A stretch of DNA of 64,000 nucleotides, taken from NCBI GenBank assembly GCA_020634515.1, contig JACKBL010000001.1, forward strand, positions 310,001 through 374,000, read 5' to 3'. Positions 35,111-44,172 of this stretch are shown here, one piece after another. Within the stretch, counting starts at the first letter, position 1, and every line of letters begins with the position of its first letter. The notes under the pieces are model-generated. The model saw only the letters and a list, made by a program, of their open reading frames with translations. It was not told the origin of the DNA and made no database searches. This stretch comes from Ardenticatenales bacterium. GTDB taxonomy: Bacteria; Chloroflexota; Anaerolineae; Promineifilales; Promineifilaceae. The position numbers were made by a program, and so were the translations under genes.

Positions 35111-35821
35111 TTACCGGGCAGGCGTCGCGCGCGTGATGTCCGTGTACAACGTGAGAAAATCACCTTGACTGATGGCCGCGCGCGCCACTTCCGTCACGAT
35201 TTTACCACGATTTAGAATGGCTATGCGGTCGCAGAGGTTGAGACCGCGGGCAAAATCGTGCGTAATCATCAAGATCGTGCGCCCGCGTGCTTTCTCTTGC
35301 TCCAGCAGGCCTTCCAAAATACCGCTGGCCTCCTGGTCCAATCCCGTATACGGTTCATCGAGGAGCAGCACTTCCGGCTGGTGCAAGGTGGCGCGGGCGA
35401 TAGTCAGGCGCTGCAACATGCCCCGCGAAAAGGTGCGCACGGGGTCACGCTGCCGCGCGGACAACCCCACCCCCTTCAGGGCGGACAGCACGAGCTGCTC
35501 ACGGTTTTCCAGGCCATAGAGACGGGCATAAAAGGCCAGGTTCTCTGCTGCCGTGAGGTCATTGTAGAGGAGGGAATGGTGTGATACCAGCCCTATGTGA
35601 CGACGGATTTTGCCGGCATGTTGCGGCAACATCCACCCCCCCACCTCCACCACACCCCCGCCCGGCCGCGTCAGTGTCGCCACAATACGCAGCAGCGTCG
35701 TTTTGCCGGCACCATTCGCGCCAACCAGCGCCACAAACTCCCCCTCCGCCACCCGCAAATCAACGCCACGCAGCACGGGGTTCAGCCCAAAATTCTTCAC
35801 CAATCCGGCAATATGGATCAT
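35111..35821 (-). CDS. ccmA: Cytochrome c maturation ABC ATPase CcmA
   Basis: 236 residues, a single ABC domain. Walker A GANGAGKTT, Q-loop replaced by HIGLVSHHS (His in place of Gln, common in CcmA), signature FSRGMLQRL in place of LSGGQ, Walker B VLLLDEPYTGLD, and H-loop ITHDF. The SRGM signature and length are typical of CcmA. It powers the CcmBC membrane complex in haem delivery to CcmE. It is the first gene of the cluster and lies downstream of pgm, separated by an 80-bp interval with a hairpin. Confidence 0.9.
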   Translation of the reverse strand: MIHIAGLVKNFGLNPVLRGVDLRVAEGEFVALVGANGAGKTTLLRIVATLTRPGGGVVEVGGWMLPQHAGKIRRHIGLVSHHSLLYNDLTAAENLAFYARLYGLENREQLVLSALKGVGLSARQRDPVRTFSRGMLQRLTIARATLHQPEVLLLDEPYTGLDQEASGILEGLLEQEKARGRTILMITHDFARGLNLCDRIAILNRGKIVTEVARAAISQGDFLTLYTDITRATPAR

Positions 35822-35844
35822 ACTCGTCGCTATCCAGCCTCAAA

Positions 35845-35898
35845 CCTTTCCGGAAGCTATTGAGACGCCTTTGGCCGGCGTTCGCGCTTCCGGGAAGG
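35845..35898 (-). terminator. Hairpin between pgm and ccmA
   Basis: Arms CCTTTCCGGAAGC and GCTTCCGGGAAGG (12 of 13 complementary) flank a 28-base loop. It follows the pgm stop on the minus strand. The core CTTCCCGGAAGC / GCTTCCGGGAAG recurs in a hairpin at 46599-46668, so it may be a repeat family doubling as a transcript end. Confidence 0.5.
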
Positions 35899-35901
35899 TG
35901 A

Positions 35902-37554
35902 TTATTTACCCACGGCGCGGAACGCCTGCTGCACGATGGCCTGCGCTTCTGCCTGAAGCTGCCGCAAATGGTCCACGCCACGGAAACTTTCGGCGTAAAT
36001 CTTGTACACATCCTCCGTGCCAGAAGGACGGGCGGCAAACCAGCCATTCGCCGTGACCACTTTTAGCCCGCCGATAGGCGCGTCATTCCCCGGCGCGCGC
36101 GTCAACTTCGCCGTGATCGGTTCGCCGGCCAGCTCCGTGGCCGTCACCATCTCCGGCGAGAGGCTTTGCAGCACGTCCCTTTGCGCGCGCGTGGCCGGCG
36201 CGTCTATCCGCTCATAGACCGGGTTGCCAAACTGAGCGGCCAGCCCGGCGTAATGTTCGCCGGGGTCTTTGCCCGTCACCGCCGTGATTTCCGCCGCCAG
36301 CAGGTCCATGATCAGGCCATCTTTGTCCGTCGTCCACACACGACCATCGTGGCGCAGGAAAGACGCGCCCGCGCTTTCTTCGCCGCCGAAGCCATAGGAG
36401 CCATTCACCAGCCCGGCGACAAACCACTTGAAGCCCACGGGCACTTCCGCCAGCCGCCGCCCCAGGTGCGCGGCCACGCGATCAATCATACTGCTGGAAA
36501 CGAGTGTTTTGCCTACGGCGGCGTCGGCGCGCCAGCGCGGGCGATGTTGAAACAGATACCAGATCGCCACGGCCAAAAAGTGATTGGGGTTCATCAAGCC
36601 TGCGCCGCGGGTGACAATGCCGTGCCGATCATAGTCGGGGTCGTTGCCAAAGGCGATGTCGAAGCGGTCTTTGAGGCCGATAAGGCCGGCCATGGCGTAG
36701 GGAGAGGAGCAATCCATGCGGATTTTGCCATCTTTGTCCACGGTCATGAAGGAGAAAGTGGGATCGATGACGGGATTAACCACTTCCAGGTCCAGGCCGT
36801 AGGCGTCGGCAATGGGCTGCCAGTAGCCAATGCCCGCGCCGCCCATGGGGTCAACCCCCATGCGCAGTCCGGCGGCGGCGATGGCGTCCATGTCGATGAC
36901 GTGGCGCAGGCCCGCCACGTAGGGAGAGACGAAGTCATATTCTTGTGTCGTTTCCGCGCGTAGCGCCCGCGCCAGGGGCATGCGGCGTACGGCTTTGAGT
37001 TCGTTGCGCAGGATGTCGTTGGCGCGGCCCTGGATGCGTTGGGTGATGGTGGTGTCGGCGGGGCCGCCGTGGGGGGGATTGTACTTGAAGCCACCATCGT
37101 CGGGCGGGTTGTGCGAGGGGGTGATGACGACGCCGTCGGCCAGGTGGGTGGTGAGGCCGCGGTTGTGGGTGAGGATGGCGTGGGAGATGACGGGGGTAGG
37201 GGTGTAGCCGCGATCTGATTGGAGGCGAATGGGGATGTCGTTGCCGGCAAAAACCTCCACCGCCGTCGAAAGTGCCGCTTCTGACAGGGCGTGCGTGTCC
37301 ATGCCGACATAGAGCGGGCCGTCAATGCCCGCTTCCTGGCGATATTCGCACAAGGCCTGGCAGATCGCCAGGATATGATTCTCGTTGAATGTGGCCGTCA
37401 GGGATGAGCCGCGATGCCCGGACGTGCCAAAAGAAACGCGCTCGGCGTTGTTGAGTGGGTCCGGTTGCACGGTGTAGTAGGCGGAAACCAGACGGGGGAT
37501 GTTGACGAGTAGGTCACGCGGGGCCGGTTGTCCGGCCAGTTCCGAGATGGGCAT
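35902..37554 (-). CDS. pgm: Phosphoglucomutase (alpha-D-glucose phosphate-specific)
   Basis: 550 residues, matching the bacterial Pgm family. FGTSGHRGSS marks the N-terminal phosphate region. TPSHNPPDDGG contains the phosphorylated catalytic Ser, GNDPDYDRHG the magnesium-binding Asp triad, and GGEESAGASF and ARPSGTEDVYKIYAE the sugar- and phosphate-binding loops. The ATG has AGGAG upstream. It interconverts glucose-1-phosphate and glucose-6-phosphate in the cytosol, linking storage polysaccharide and nucleotide-sugar synthesis to glycolysis. Confidence 0.96.
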   Translation of the reverse strand: MPISELAGQPAPRDLLVNIPRLVSAYYTVQPDPLNNAERVSFGTSGHRGSSLTATFNENHILAICQALCEYRQEAGIDGPLYVGMDTHALSEAALSTAVEVFAGNDIPIRLQSDRGYTPTPVISHAILTHNRGLTTHLADGVVITPSHNPPDDGGFKYNPPHGGPADTTITQRIQGRANDILRNELKAVRRMPLARALRAETTQEYDFVSPYVAGLRHVIDMDAIAAAGLRMGVDPMGGAGIGYWQPIADAYGLDLEVVNPVIDPTFSFMTVDKDGKIRMDCSSPYAMAGLIGLKDRFDIAFGNDPDYDRHGIVTRGAGLMNPNHFLAVAIWYLFQHRPRWRADAAVGKTLVSSSMIDRVAAHLGRRLAEVPVGFKWFVAGLVNGSYGFGGEESAGASFLRHDGRVWTTDKDGLIMDLLAAEITAVTGKDPGEHYAGLAAQFGNPVYERIDAPATRAQRDVLQSLSPEMVTATELAGEPITAKLTRAPGNDAPIGGLKVVTANGWFAARPSGTEDVYKIYAESFRGVDHLRQLQAEAQAIVQQAFRAVGK

Positions 37555-37753
37555 GAAAGCATTCTCCTACCGGAAATGGTCGTTAGTGGTTACGCTGGTT
37601 TGTCGTTGGTGGAATGCCCGTGTCCTTTCGTTTACCGTCCGCCCAAGACAAACCACGCGGGATGATACGGCGTGGATGCTAATTGGGCAAATGCGGTGAT
37701 GGTTTTTGTCGTGTTCCCCAACCTGGCCCAATTTTGGAACGGCGCCGATTTTG

Positions 37754-38929
37754 CTAACGTCGTTGTGCCGGCATTAACCGGGGCGGAATTGCCGGCACAT
37801 AATTCGGATCTCGCCACCGCGTCAACCCAATCCCCACCCGCATCGCCCGCCAGCCCAACCGCACCAGCCACGGATACTTCATCAAATACGCCAGCCGCGC
37901 CAGCCACACCCGCGTCACCAACTGGCCGATCAACGGGTCCGCCAGCAGCCGCTCGCGGTAGCCGGAAAACGAGAAGTCGCCTCGCGCAAAAGCCTCCTCC
38001 ACCGCCGCCGCCGTCACCTTCCCATACCCCAGCGCAAACGAAATTCCCTCACCCATCAGCGGATCAGCCCCCGCCGCGTCCCCCGTGAGCAGCACGCGGG
38101 GCACGGCAAAGCGGCCGTTTTTGTCGAACCAGCGAATAGGATGCCCCTTGAGCTTATAATCATCCAGGTTGCGCTCCCGCTCCGCCATCGAATCCCGCAG
38201 CGTCTGCTTCAAGTCCGCTTTGGGGCGTTCTGGTCGGGCGCGGCTATCAAAGACGCCCCGGTTCATCATCGGCCGACCATTCGCCACGCTGGGGAAATCC
38301 CAATAGTACCCTTGCAGGCCATCCGTCATGCGCGTGAAGTCAAAGAGGGCGATTTTGTCCCGAAATTCCGGCTGCTGTTGCGGGTCTTCGGGGGTGAGCA
38401 CTTCCAGCAGGCGGGCGACGCGCGAGTCGTCATCCCACTTCAATTTGCGCCGCACCAGGCTGCGCGACCCATCGGCGGCCACGACGACCTGGGCGTGGTA
38501 GGTGGCCTTATCGCTGACGACTTCCACGAAGGCTTCATGCGGAATCACGTCCGTGATCGCTTCCCCCTGGCGCACGGTGATGCCCTGCTCCTCGCCCGTC
38601 CGCACCAGCCAATGGTCAAACTCGTCGCGGCGCACGATGCGGAAGACGGGATTGCCACGAAAGGTGTATGCCTCATCCTGGTAGGTGAGGCGGACTTCGT
38701 GGACGGGGAAGTTGGGCACGCCTATGGGCAGCCCCAATTCGGCCAGGACGTTTTGCCCCAGATGGGTGATGCCGCCGCCGCACAGTTTTTCGCGGGGATG
38801 GATGGCTTTGTCCACGACGAGCAGGCGGCTGGCCCAGGAGGAATCCCGCTTGACGAGGTGGAGGGCGGTGGACATGCCGGATGGTCCAGAGCCAACGATG
38901 AGGATGTCAATGGGGATGATGGGGGGCAT
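37754..38929 (-). CDS. FAD-dependent oxidoreductase, geranylgeranyl-reductase-like
   Basis: 391 residues. The N-terminal dinucleotide-binding motif VGSGPSGMSTALHL, then KLCGGGITHLG (the CGG motif of geranylgeranyl reductase-type flavoproteins), VVAADGSRSLVR, and the second FAD motif LLTGDAAGADPLMGEGISFAL. AAGGA precedes the ATG. Relatives reduce isoprenoid double bonds in quinone, lipid or pigment side chains; the substrate cannot be read here. The C-terminal 60 residues contain a basic amphipathic region that could contact membrane. About 200 bp without a gene separate it from pgm. Confidence 0.85.
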   Translation of the reverse strand: MPPIIPIDILIVGSGPSGMSTALHLVKRDSSWASRLLVVDKAIHPREKLCGGGITHLGQNVLAELGLPIGVPNFPVHEVRLTYQDEAYTFRGNPVFRIVRRDEFDHWLVRTGEEQGITVRQGEAITDVIPHEAFVEVVSDKATYHAQVVVAADGSRSLVRRKLKWDDDSRVARLLEVLTPEDPQQQPEFRDKIALFDFTRMTDGLQGYYWDFPSVANGRPMMNRGVFDSRARPERPKADLKQTLRDSMAERERNLDDYKLKGHPIRWFDKNGRFAVPRVLLTGDAAGADPLMGEGISFALGYGKVTAAAVEEAFARGDFSFSGYRERLLADPLIGQLVTRVWLARLAYLMKYPWLVRLGWRAMRVGIGLTRWRDPNYVPAIPPRLMPAQRR

Positions 38930-39000
38930 GGGGAATTCCTTTGCGGCAGTTGATAGTTGGCGATTGACGGGTGGTCGTTGGCGGTTGGTGGGTCGCTTTT

Positions 39001-41271
39001 TTAGCGGGGAAAGATGGGCAAGTATTGTTTGGTGAAGAGGGCGGGGGAGCCGTTTGTGCCCAGGTCTCCGAGGGTGTGTGAGGGTTCGTAGATGCCGGCA
39101 TTGTCCACAGCCTGACTACGAAACCAATAATCACGCCCATCCGTCCGCACAAACGTCCCCATCGTACTCGTCGTATTACTCAGCAGCGGCATCCACGCCG
39201 TTTCGCCCACGGCGCGATAATCGACATTGTACCTGGACACACCAGAAATGGCATCCGTCCCGCTCCAATACAGCATAAAGCGATTGCTCTCCATCTGGAA
39301 CACCGCATACACCGCCGACGAAGGCGCGCCTGTGTCAATGCCAAACGGCGTCGCCGCGGAAATAACCTGCGAGTTATCCGTTGCCGTGGCGATAACGCGC
39401 CAGTACAAAAGCGCATAATCCTGCGCGAACGGGATACTCGTCTGGCTCACCGCGCCCATCGTCTGGTTCACCAGCAAATTGGTGAAACCCGCATCCGCCG
39501 CCACTTGCAGCGTCACCGTGTTCAGATTGGGCATATTCAGCACGCTCCACTGGAACGTAACCGTGCGCTGCGTCACCCAGGCATTCACCGCCGGCGACAC
39601 ATTCGCCGCCGCCGGCCCCAACTGTCGCAGCCGAATCGCGTCAAACCACACCCCCAGCCCATTGTCGCTCGTCGTCAGGTCGCTCAGGCGCAGATAACCG
39701 CTGTCGTCCGCGTGAAACTCATATGTGCCCAGGCTCATCCACAGCCCCACATTTGCCTCGTGGCTCACCACCACCGTACTCACGCCGTTGGCGTGGTGTA
39801 CTTCGTAGCGTGCCCCGCTTGTCTCCGCGCGCCCCGTGTCGCAGTAGGGCGCGTAAACATCAAGCGCATACAGCCCATTGTAGGGGATATCCGGGCGATA
39901 GGTGGCCCAGTTGACGCTCTCGCTGGGATTGGTCGTGGAAAAGGTAAAGTAAGCGTGGCGGTTACTGCCGCAGCCCCCGGACTCATCCAGTGTGTTGTGC
40001 CAGGAGGCGTTGCTCTTGGTGAAAATGGGCGTGTCCGCGCCGTCCGCCCACTCCTCTACATACGTGTAAGGCGAGACAAATCCGATGCGGCTGGCGACCT
40101 GCTGCCGCAGCCACGGCAGCAGCGCGTGCATATGCTCTCCCGGACACTGCGTACTCGTCCCGCCAAACACATCCCGATGCCCCATCAGGTTTGGCAATCC
40201 CCAAAGCACGTTGCTCCCTTGCAGCGCATGAGGCGGCGTGGGTGGCAGGCGGCTGGCGTCAAACACATCAATGCCCTTCTGGTCCGCTTTCCAGGCCAGC
40301 AAATCCGCCAGCGCGCTGAGCATGGCATTATTCGGGTCCACGTTGGTGTAATCGCCGATAAGGGCTACCCCCATCGTGCCGTAATTGGCATTGCCGGCAT
40401 GTGTGCCCACCACGTCATCCCCACCCAAGTGCCCCTCGTAAATCACGCCATTCGGGTCAATCAAGTAATTGTAGCCAATATCTCCCCAATCCCGGTCAAA
40501 CGTGTGGAAATACCAGATAGCGCGCACAATCGTCGGCCAGTCCGGCCCTCCTGACGTGACGGTATGATGCACCACCAGATGATTGACGGACACATATTCC
40601 AGTCCCTCGCTGTAGTTGCAGGCGGGATCGGTACACCATTGACTGCGTGGCACAACCGGTGGCTTGGGGTAGGCCGGTTGCGGCGCGTCCGGCGCGGTAA
40701 TGGGGTGGAGATCAGACGCCCGCGGACCTTGCGTGCTGTCAATAAACGTGAAGCGCAGCCAATGCAAACGGGGACCGGCGTCCGGCGACGCCCCGCTCAT
40801 CTGAATGCGATATTGCAGCAGCGTGTGCCGTCCCTCGACGGCGGGGACCGTCACCATATCCCCGGTCACGTCCGCTGCGCCCGGCGGCGTGAAGTCGTCG
40901 TTGGGGGCCACGGTGAGCCAGTCGCTCCACTGGCGTGTGTCCGTGGCGGTGCGGATGGATAGGCTCAGACTGGATGAGGCAGGTTCGCTGCCCTGCCAGG
41001 TGGGGAAGACCACGTTAAAAGGGATGGGGGCCTGGATGACGGGGGAGAGGTAGGTTCCGGTTGTATGGTTGGCTAACTTCAGACCAGATGGCAAGGCGAT
41101 TGTGCCATTGTGAACGCCATTGCTGAACTGGTCGAAACTCTGCAGCAGCCGCGCCGCCTGTGTCTGGCCTGGGCCGGCCGCGTCAGCGGGCCGCGCGATG
41201 TCCTCTTGCCCCGAAGCGACCCACACAAACAATGCAGCAAACGTGACGAGCAAAACAGTTGCAAACTTCAT
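39001..41271 (-). CDS. Secreted N-acetylmuramoyl-L-alanine amidase / PGRP-domain protein
   Basis: The start is the ATG at 41271 with GAGGAAAT just upstream; 756 residues. A signal peptide (MKFATVLLVTFAALFVWVASG) leads to a beta-rich region, then an amidase_2/PGRP domain (about 215-400). Its zinc ligands are visible: the His of VVHHTVT, the His of LMGHRD and the Cys of TQCPG. A jelly-roll-like region with cysteines (GGCGSNRHAYF, DVYAPYCDTG) and two fibronectin-type III-like segments follow. It would cleave the amide between muramic acid and L-Ala outside the cell. No SLH or LPXTG anchor is seen. Confidence 0.88.
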   Translation of the reverse strand: MKFATVLLVTFAALFVWVASGQEDIARPADAAGPGQTQAARLLQSFDQFSNGVHNGTIALPSGLKLANHTTGTYLSPVIQAPIPFNVVFPTWQGSEPASSSLSLSIRTATDTRQWSDWLTVAPNDDFTPPGAADVTGDMVTVPAVEGRHTLLQYRIQMSGASPDAGPRLHWLRFTFIDSTQGPRASDLHPITAPDAPQPAYPKPPVVPRSQWCTDPACNYSEGLEYVSVNHLVVHHTVTSGGPDWPTIVRAIWYFHTFDRDWGDIGYNYLIDPNGVIYEGHLGGDDVVGTHAGNANYGTMGVALIGDYTNVDPNNAMLSALADLLAWKADQKGIDVFDASRLPPTPPHALQGSNVLWGLPNLMGHRDVFGGTSTQCPGEHMHALLPWLRQQVASRIGFVSPYTYVEEWADGADTPIFTKSNASWHNTLDESGGCGSNRHAYFTFSTTNPSESVNWATYRPDIPYNGLYALDVYAPYCDTGRAETSGARYEVHHANGVSTVVVSHEANVGLWMSLGTYEFHADDSGYLRLSDLTTSDNGLGVWFDAIRLRQLGPAAANVSPAVNAWVTQRTVTFQWSVLNMPNLNTVTLQVAADAGFTNLLVNQTMGAVSQTSIPFAQDYALLYWRVIATATDNSQVISAATPFGIDTGAPSSAVYAVFQMESNRFMLYWSGTDAISGVSRYNVDYRAVGETAWMPLLSNTTSTMGTFVRTDGRDYWFRSQAVDNAGIYEPSHTLGDLGTNGSPALFTKQYLPIFPR

Positions 41272-41387
41272 AAATTTCCTCGGCCACCGGCCTGCCTCCT
41301 GCAATTGTGGAACTCTGACCCTGTGACTGATTTTAGCACGTCAGAAGCAGAAATCACGCCAGACCACGAATTCTCCATGCGGCTGCT

Positions 41388-42836
41388 TTACTGCGCTTCC
41401 GTGAACTGCTCTACCAGGTCCAGCACCACCTCCTGCAAATCACCCCGGTTGGGGAGGGAACCCATCATGCCGTACATGGCGGCGGAGCGTTGCGGGAGTC
41501 CGGCATTGCCGCCGCCGACCAGGGCGGAGGCCCGCCCCGTCAGGCGGCTGACGAGGGAATCAGGCAGCCATTTTGCCGCCAGCCGCGCCGACCGGACCAG
41601 CACCTTGTTGCCCCATTTTTGCAGGCTGGGGCGGCGCGCCGCCGCCGCTGCCGCGGCCAGGTCGGCGAGAAAATCGGTTTCGCGCCCCGCGTGCAAATGG
41701 TTGACGGTCAAGTGCAGCGTGGGGGGGAACTGCTGCCGATCCAGATGCCAGCCGCGTGCCGTCATCTCGTCGCCGACTTCGTAAATGTCCAGGTTATCCG
41801 CGCCGATGGCCATCAGGCTCATGGGCGGCTCGCCCATCACGCGCAGTCCGGGGATGGCGTTGATGCCCTGGCGCAAGGCGGTGGCCGTTTGCATCACCTC
41901 GCGGGCGATGCGCAGATACCCTTCTTCGCCCAGGTGGTTCATGATGGCCCAGGCGGCGGCGATGGCTCCGCCGGGGCGCGTGCCGGCCATGGTGGGGGAG
42001 GCATAGATGCCGCCGGGCCAGTCAGTGTAGGCGTGGAGTTGGTGGCGACGCAGTTCGCGGTTGTGGTAGAGGATGACGGAAGCGCCTTTGGCGGCGTAGC
42101 CGTATTTGTGCAGGTCGGCGGAGATGGAGGTGACGCCGGGAACGCGGAAGTCGAAGGCGGGAACGGGGTAGCCGAGTTTACGCACGAAGGGGAGCATGAA
42201 GCCGCCGACGCAGGCGTCTACGTGGCAGAGGAGGTTGTGTTCGCGGGCCAGGGCGGCCAGTTCGGGGATGGGATCGACGACGCCGTGGGGGTAGGAGGGG
42301 GCGGAGCCGACGAGGAGAATGGTGCGGGGGGAAATGCCGGCACGCATCCCCTCCACATCAGCGCGTAAATCAGACCCCACCGGCACACGCACCGGGCGCA
42401 CATCAAAATAACGGGCGGCCTTGTCGAAAGCGGGGTGCGCGGAAACGGGCAGGAGCATTTCCGGCGGGTGGCGTTGCGGGTGCGTGGCGCGCGCCCAATC
42501 GCGGGCCGTTTTCACCGCCATCAGGATACTTTCCGTGCCCCCCGACGTCATGTTGCCCACGACACGGCCCTGGCTGCCCAGCAGCGCGGCGCTCATGCCG
42601 ATCACGTCCGTTTCAAAGCGACGCAGGCTGGGGAAAGCGGTCGGGTTGAGGGCATTTTCGGACATAAAGAGCGTGTAAGCCTCTTTGAGCAGGGCGGCGG
42701 CTTCGGCTCCGGCGGAAAAGACGAGGCTGAAGACGCGCCCATCCTCCCAGTCGAGGTCTTGGGCACGGGCGGCGCGCATTTGGTCCAGAATGTCGTCTTT
42801 GGGGCGTCCTTGTAGGGGAAGAGGGCATGTGGTCAT
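41388..42836 (-). CDS. PLP-dependent decarboxylase / sphingosine-1-phosphate-lyase-like protein
   Basis: The start is taken at 42836 (MTTCPLPLQG); the frame upstream runs through low-complexity spacer. 482 residues, fold-type I. TSGGTESILMAVK binds the PLP phosphate, HVDACVGGF carries the ring-pairing Asp, and SISADLHKYGYAAKG carries the Schiff-base Lys. FPSLRRFETDVIGM at the N-terminus and the YASPTMAGTRPGG loop match sphingosine-1-phosphate lyase (Dpl1-like) and related group II decarboxylases. Either a sphingoid/other aldehyde lyase or an amino-acid decarboxylase is possible; I lean to the lyase family by motif. Confidence 0.85.
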   Translation of the reverse strand: MTTCPLPLQGRPKDDILDQMRAARAQDLDWEDGRVFSLVFSAGAEAAALLKEAYTLFMSENALNPTAFPSLRRFETDVIGMSAALLGSQGRVVGNMTSGGTESILMAVKTARDWARATHPQRHPPEMLLPVSAHPAFDKAARYFDVRPVRVPVGSDLRADVEGMRAGISPRTILLVGSAPSYPHGVVDPIPELAALAREHNLLCHVDACVGGFMLPFVRKLGYPVPAFDFRVPGVTSISADLHKYGYAAKGASVILYHNRELRRHQLHAYTDWPGGIYASPTMAGTRPGGAIAAAWAIMNHLGEEGYLRIAREVMQTATALRQGINAIPGLRVMGEPPMSLMAIGADNLDIYEVGDEMTARGWHLDRQQFPPTLHLTVNHLHAGRETDFLADLAAAAAAARRPSLQKWGNKVLVRSARLAAKWLPDSLVSRLTGRASALVGGGNAGLPQRSAAMYGMMGSLPNRGDLQEVVLDLVEQFTEAQ

Positions 42837-43013
42837 GGGAGAAGAATGGTCAATGGGTGAATGGCTGAATGGTTGAACAGGTAACGGGGCGGCGTTGGCT
42901 TGCGTGAAAGGGGTGCTTTGCGGACAATTTGAGCGGGCGCGCGCGCATAGATGGCGGCAAATGCACGCTCGTTTTCTGAATTCTAGCACAGATAAAGAGA
43001 CCTGGAGTATGAG

Positions 43014-43220
43014 ATGAACGATCTGGATAAGGTGCGCGAACTGCTTCCTTTGTTGCTTCCGGTGATCTTAATCCAGTTGGGGTTGCTGGTGGCGGCGCTG
43101 GTGGATTGGTGGCGGCGGCCCCAGACGCGGGGTTCGCGCTGGTTATGGCTGGCGTTGATTCTGTTTGTGCAGATGCTGGGGCCGATTGCGTATTTTGTGT
43201 TTGGGCGGGGGGATGAGTGA
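43014..43220 (+). CDS. Small PLDc_N-type membrane protein
   Basis: 68 residues, with GGAG upstream of the ATG. Two hydrophobic helices (LLPVILIQLGLLVAALVDW and WLWLALILFVQMLGPIAYF) are separated by WWRRPQTRGSRW, the layout of the PLDc_N family found at the N-terminus of cardiolipin synthases and as stand-alone proteins next to ABC-2 transporters. It overlaps the ABC ATPase start by 8 bp, so it is probably a partner or assembly factor of that transporter. No catalytic residues are evident. Confidence 0.85.
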   Translation: MNDLDKVRELLPLLLPVILIQLGLLVAALVDWWRRPQTRGSRWLWLALILFVQMLGPIAYFVFGRGDE

Positions 43221-44172
43221 GATGGAAATGCCGGCAATCACCTGTCGCAATCTCAGCCGTCGTTATGGGGAAATCGAAGCCCTGAAACCGCTGGACCTGG
43301 AGGTGGCGGCGGGGTCCATTTTCGGCTTCCTGGGGCGGAATGGTGCCGGCAAAACCACCACCATTCGCCTCCTCACCGGCCTGGCGCATCCCACCACCGG
43401 TTCCGCCTGGATCAACGGCGTAGAAACGACAGGCGACGGCAGCCTGGCGCGGACGCAGTTCGGCTACCTGCCGCAAGCCCCCGCCTTCTACAAATGGATG
43501 ACAGCCCGGGAGTATCTGGATTACGTCGGGCGGTTGTTCCTGATGGACGCGGCGGCGCGGCGGCGGCGCGTGGCGGAGATGTTGGAGCGGGTGGGATTGA
43601 CGAGTGCCGCCAGGCGGAAAATCGGTGGTTTTTCAGGGGGAATGGTGCAGCGGTTGGGGATTGCGCAGGCGCTGCTGCACAATCCGCCCGTGCTGCTGCT
43701 GGATGAACCGACGAGCGCTCTGGACCCGGCGGGTCGGCATGAGTTGTTGACGCTGCTGGCAGATTTGCGCGGGCAGGTGACGGTGTTCTTTTCCAGCCAC
43801 ATTCTGGCGGACGTGGAGCGCATTTGCGATACGGTGGGCATTATCCACGAGGGACAGTTGCTGCTGGTGGCGGGGCGCGAGGAATTGCTGGCGCGCTATG
43901 CCTCTAATGTGATATTGGTGGAGGTGGACCGGGCCAGTTTGCCGGCATTGCCGGATTTTGCGGCGGACCTGGCGCGGCAGCCGTGGGTGGCGGCGGTGTC
44001 GCAGGCGGAAAATGTGGTGCGTGTGGTGGCGGCGGGGGAGGTGAATGCCGGCAAACGCGCCCTCATCCCCCTCATTGCCCAACACAACTTGCTGCTCAAT
44101 CGGTATGAGTGGGTGCGCCCTTCGCTGGAAGAAATCTTCCTCAGCCTGAGCCAGTCCGAGATTACGAGTTAG
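43213..44172 (+). CDS. ABC transporter ATP-binding protein (ABC-2 type export)
   Basis: The start at 43213 overlaps the upstream stop and follows a G-rich ribosome site; ATG 43222 is an alternative. About 319 residues. Walker A GRNGAGKTT, Q-loop QFGYLPQAPAFY, signature FSGGMVQRL, Walker B VLLLDEPTSALD, H-loop SSHILADVERI. A C-terminal 90-residue extension of the DUF4162 kind is typical of ABC-2 exporters such as Nos, Ytr or daunorubicin-like systems. Its permease is very probably the fusion gene at 44886, although an oppositely oriented gene lies between. The C-terminal codons overlap that gene's 3' end by 11 bp. Confidence 0.92.
   Translation: MSEMEMPAITCRNLSRRYGEIEALKPLDLEVAAGSIFGFLGRNGAGKTTTIRLLTGLAHPTTGSAWINGVETTGDGSLARTQFGYLPQAPAFYKWMTAREYLDYVGRLFLMDAAARRRRVAEMLERVGLTSAARRKIGGFSGGMVQRLGIAQALLHNPPVLLLDEPTSALDPAGRHELLTLLADLRGQVTVFFSSHILADVERICDTVGIIHEGQLLLVAGREELLARYASNVILVEVDRASLPALPDFAADLARQPWVAAVSQAENVVRVVAAGEVNAGKRALIPLIAQHNLLLNRYEWVRPSLEEIFLSLSQSEITS

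Noticed and set aside
39505..40554. 349-residue plus-strand frame
   Set aside because: Antisense to the PGRP amidase, which has signal peptide, zinc ligands and ribosome site.
41490..42368. 292-residue plus-strand frame
   Set aside because: Gly/Ala/Val-rich shadow of the PLP lyase gene.
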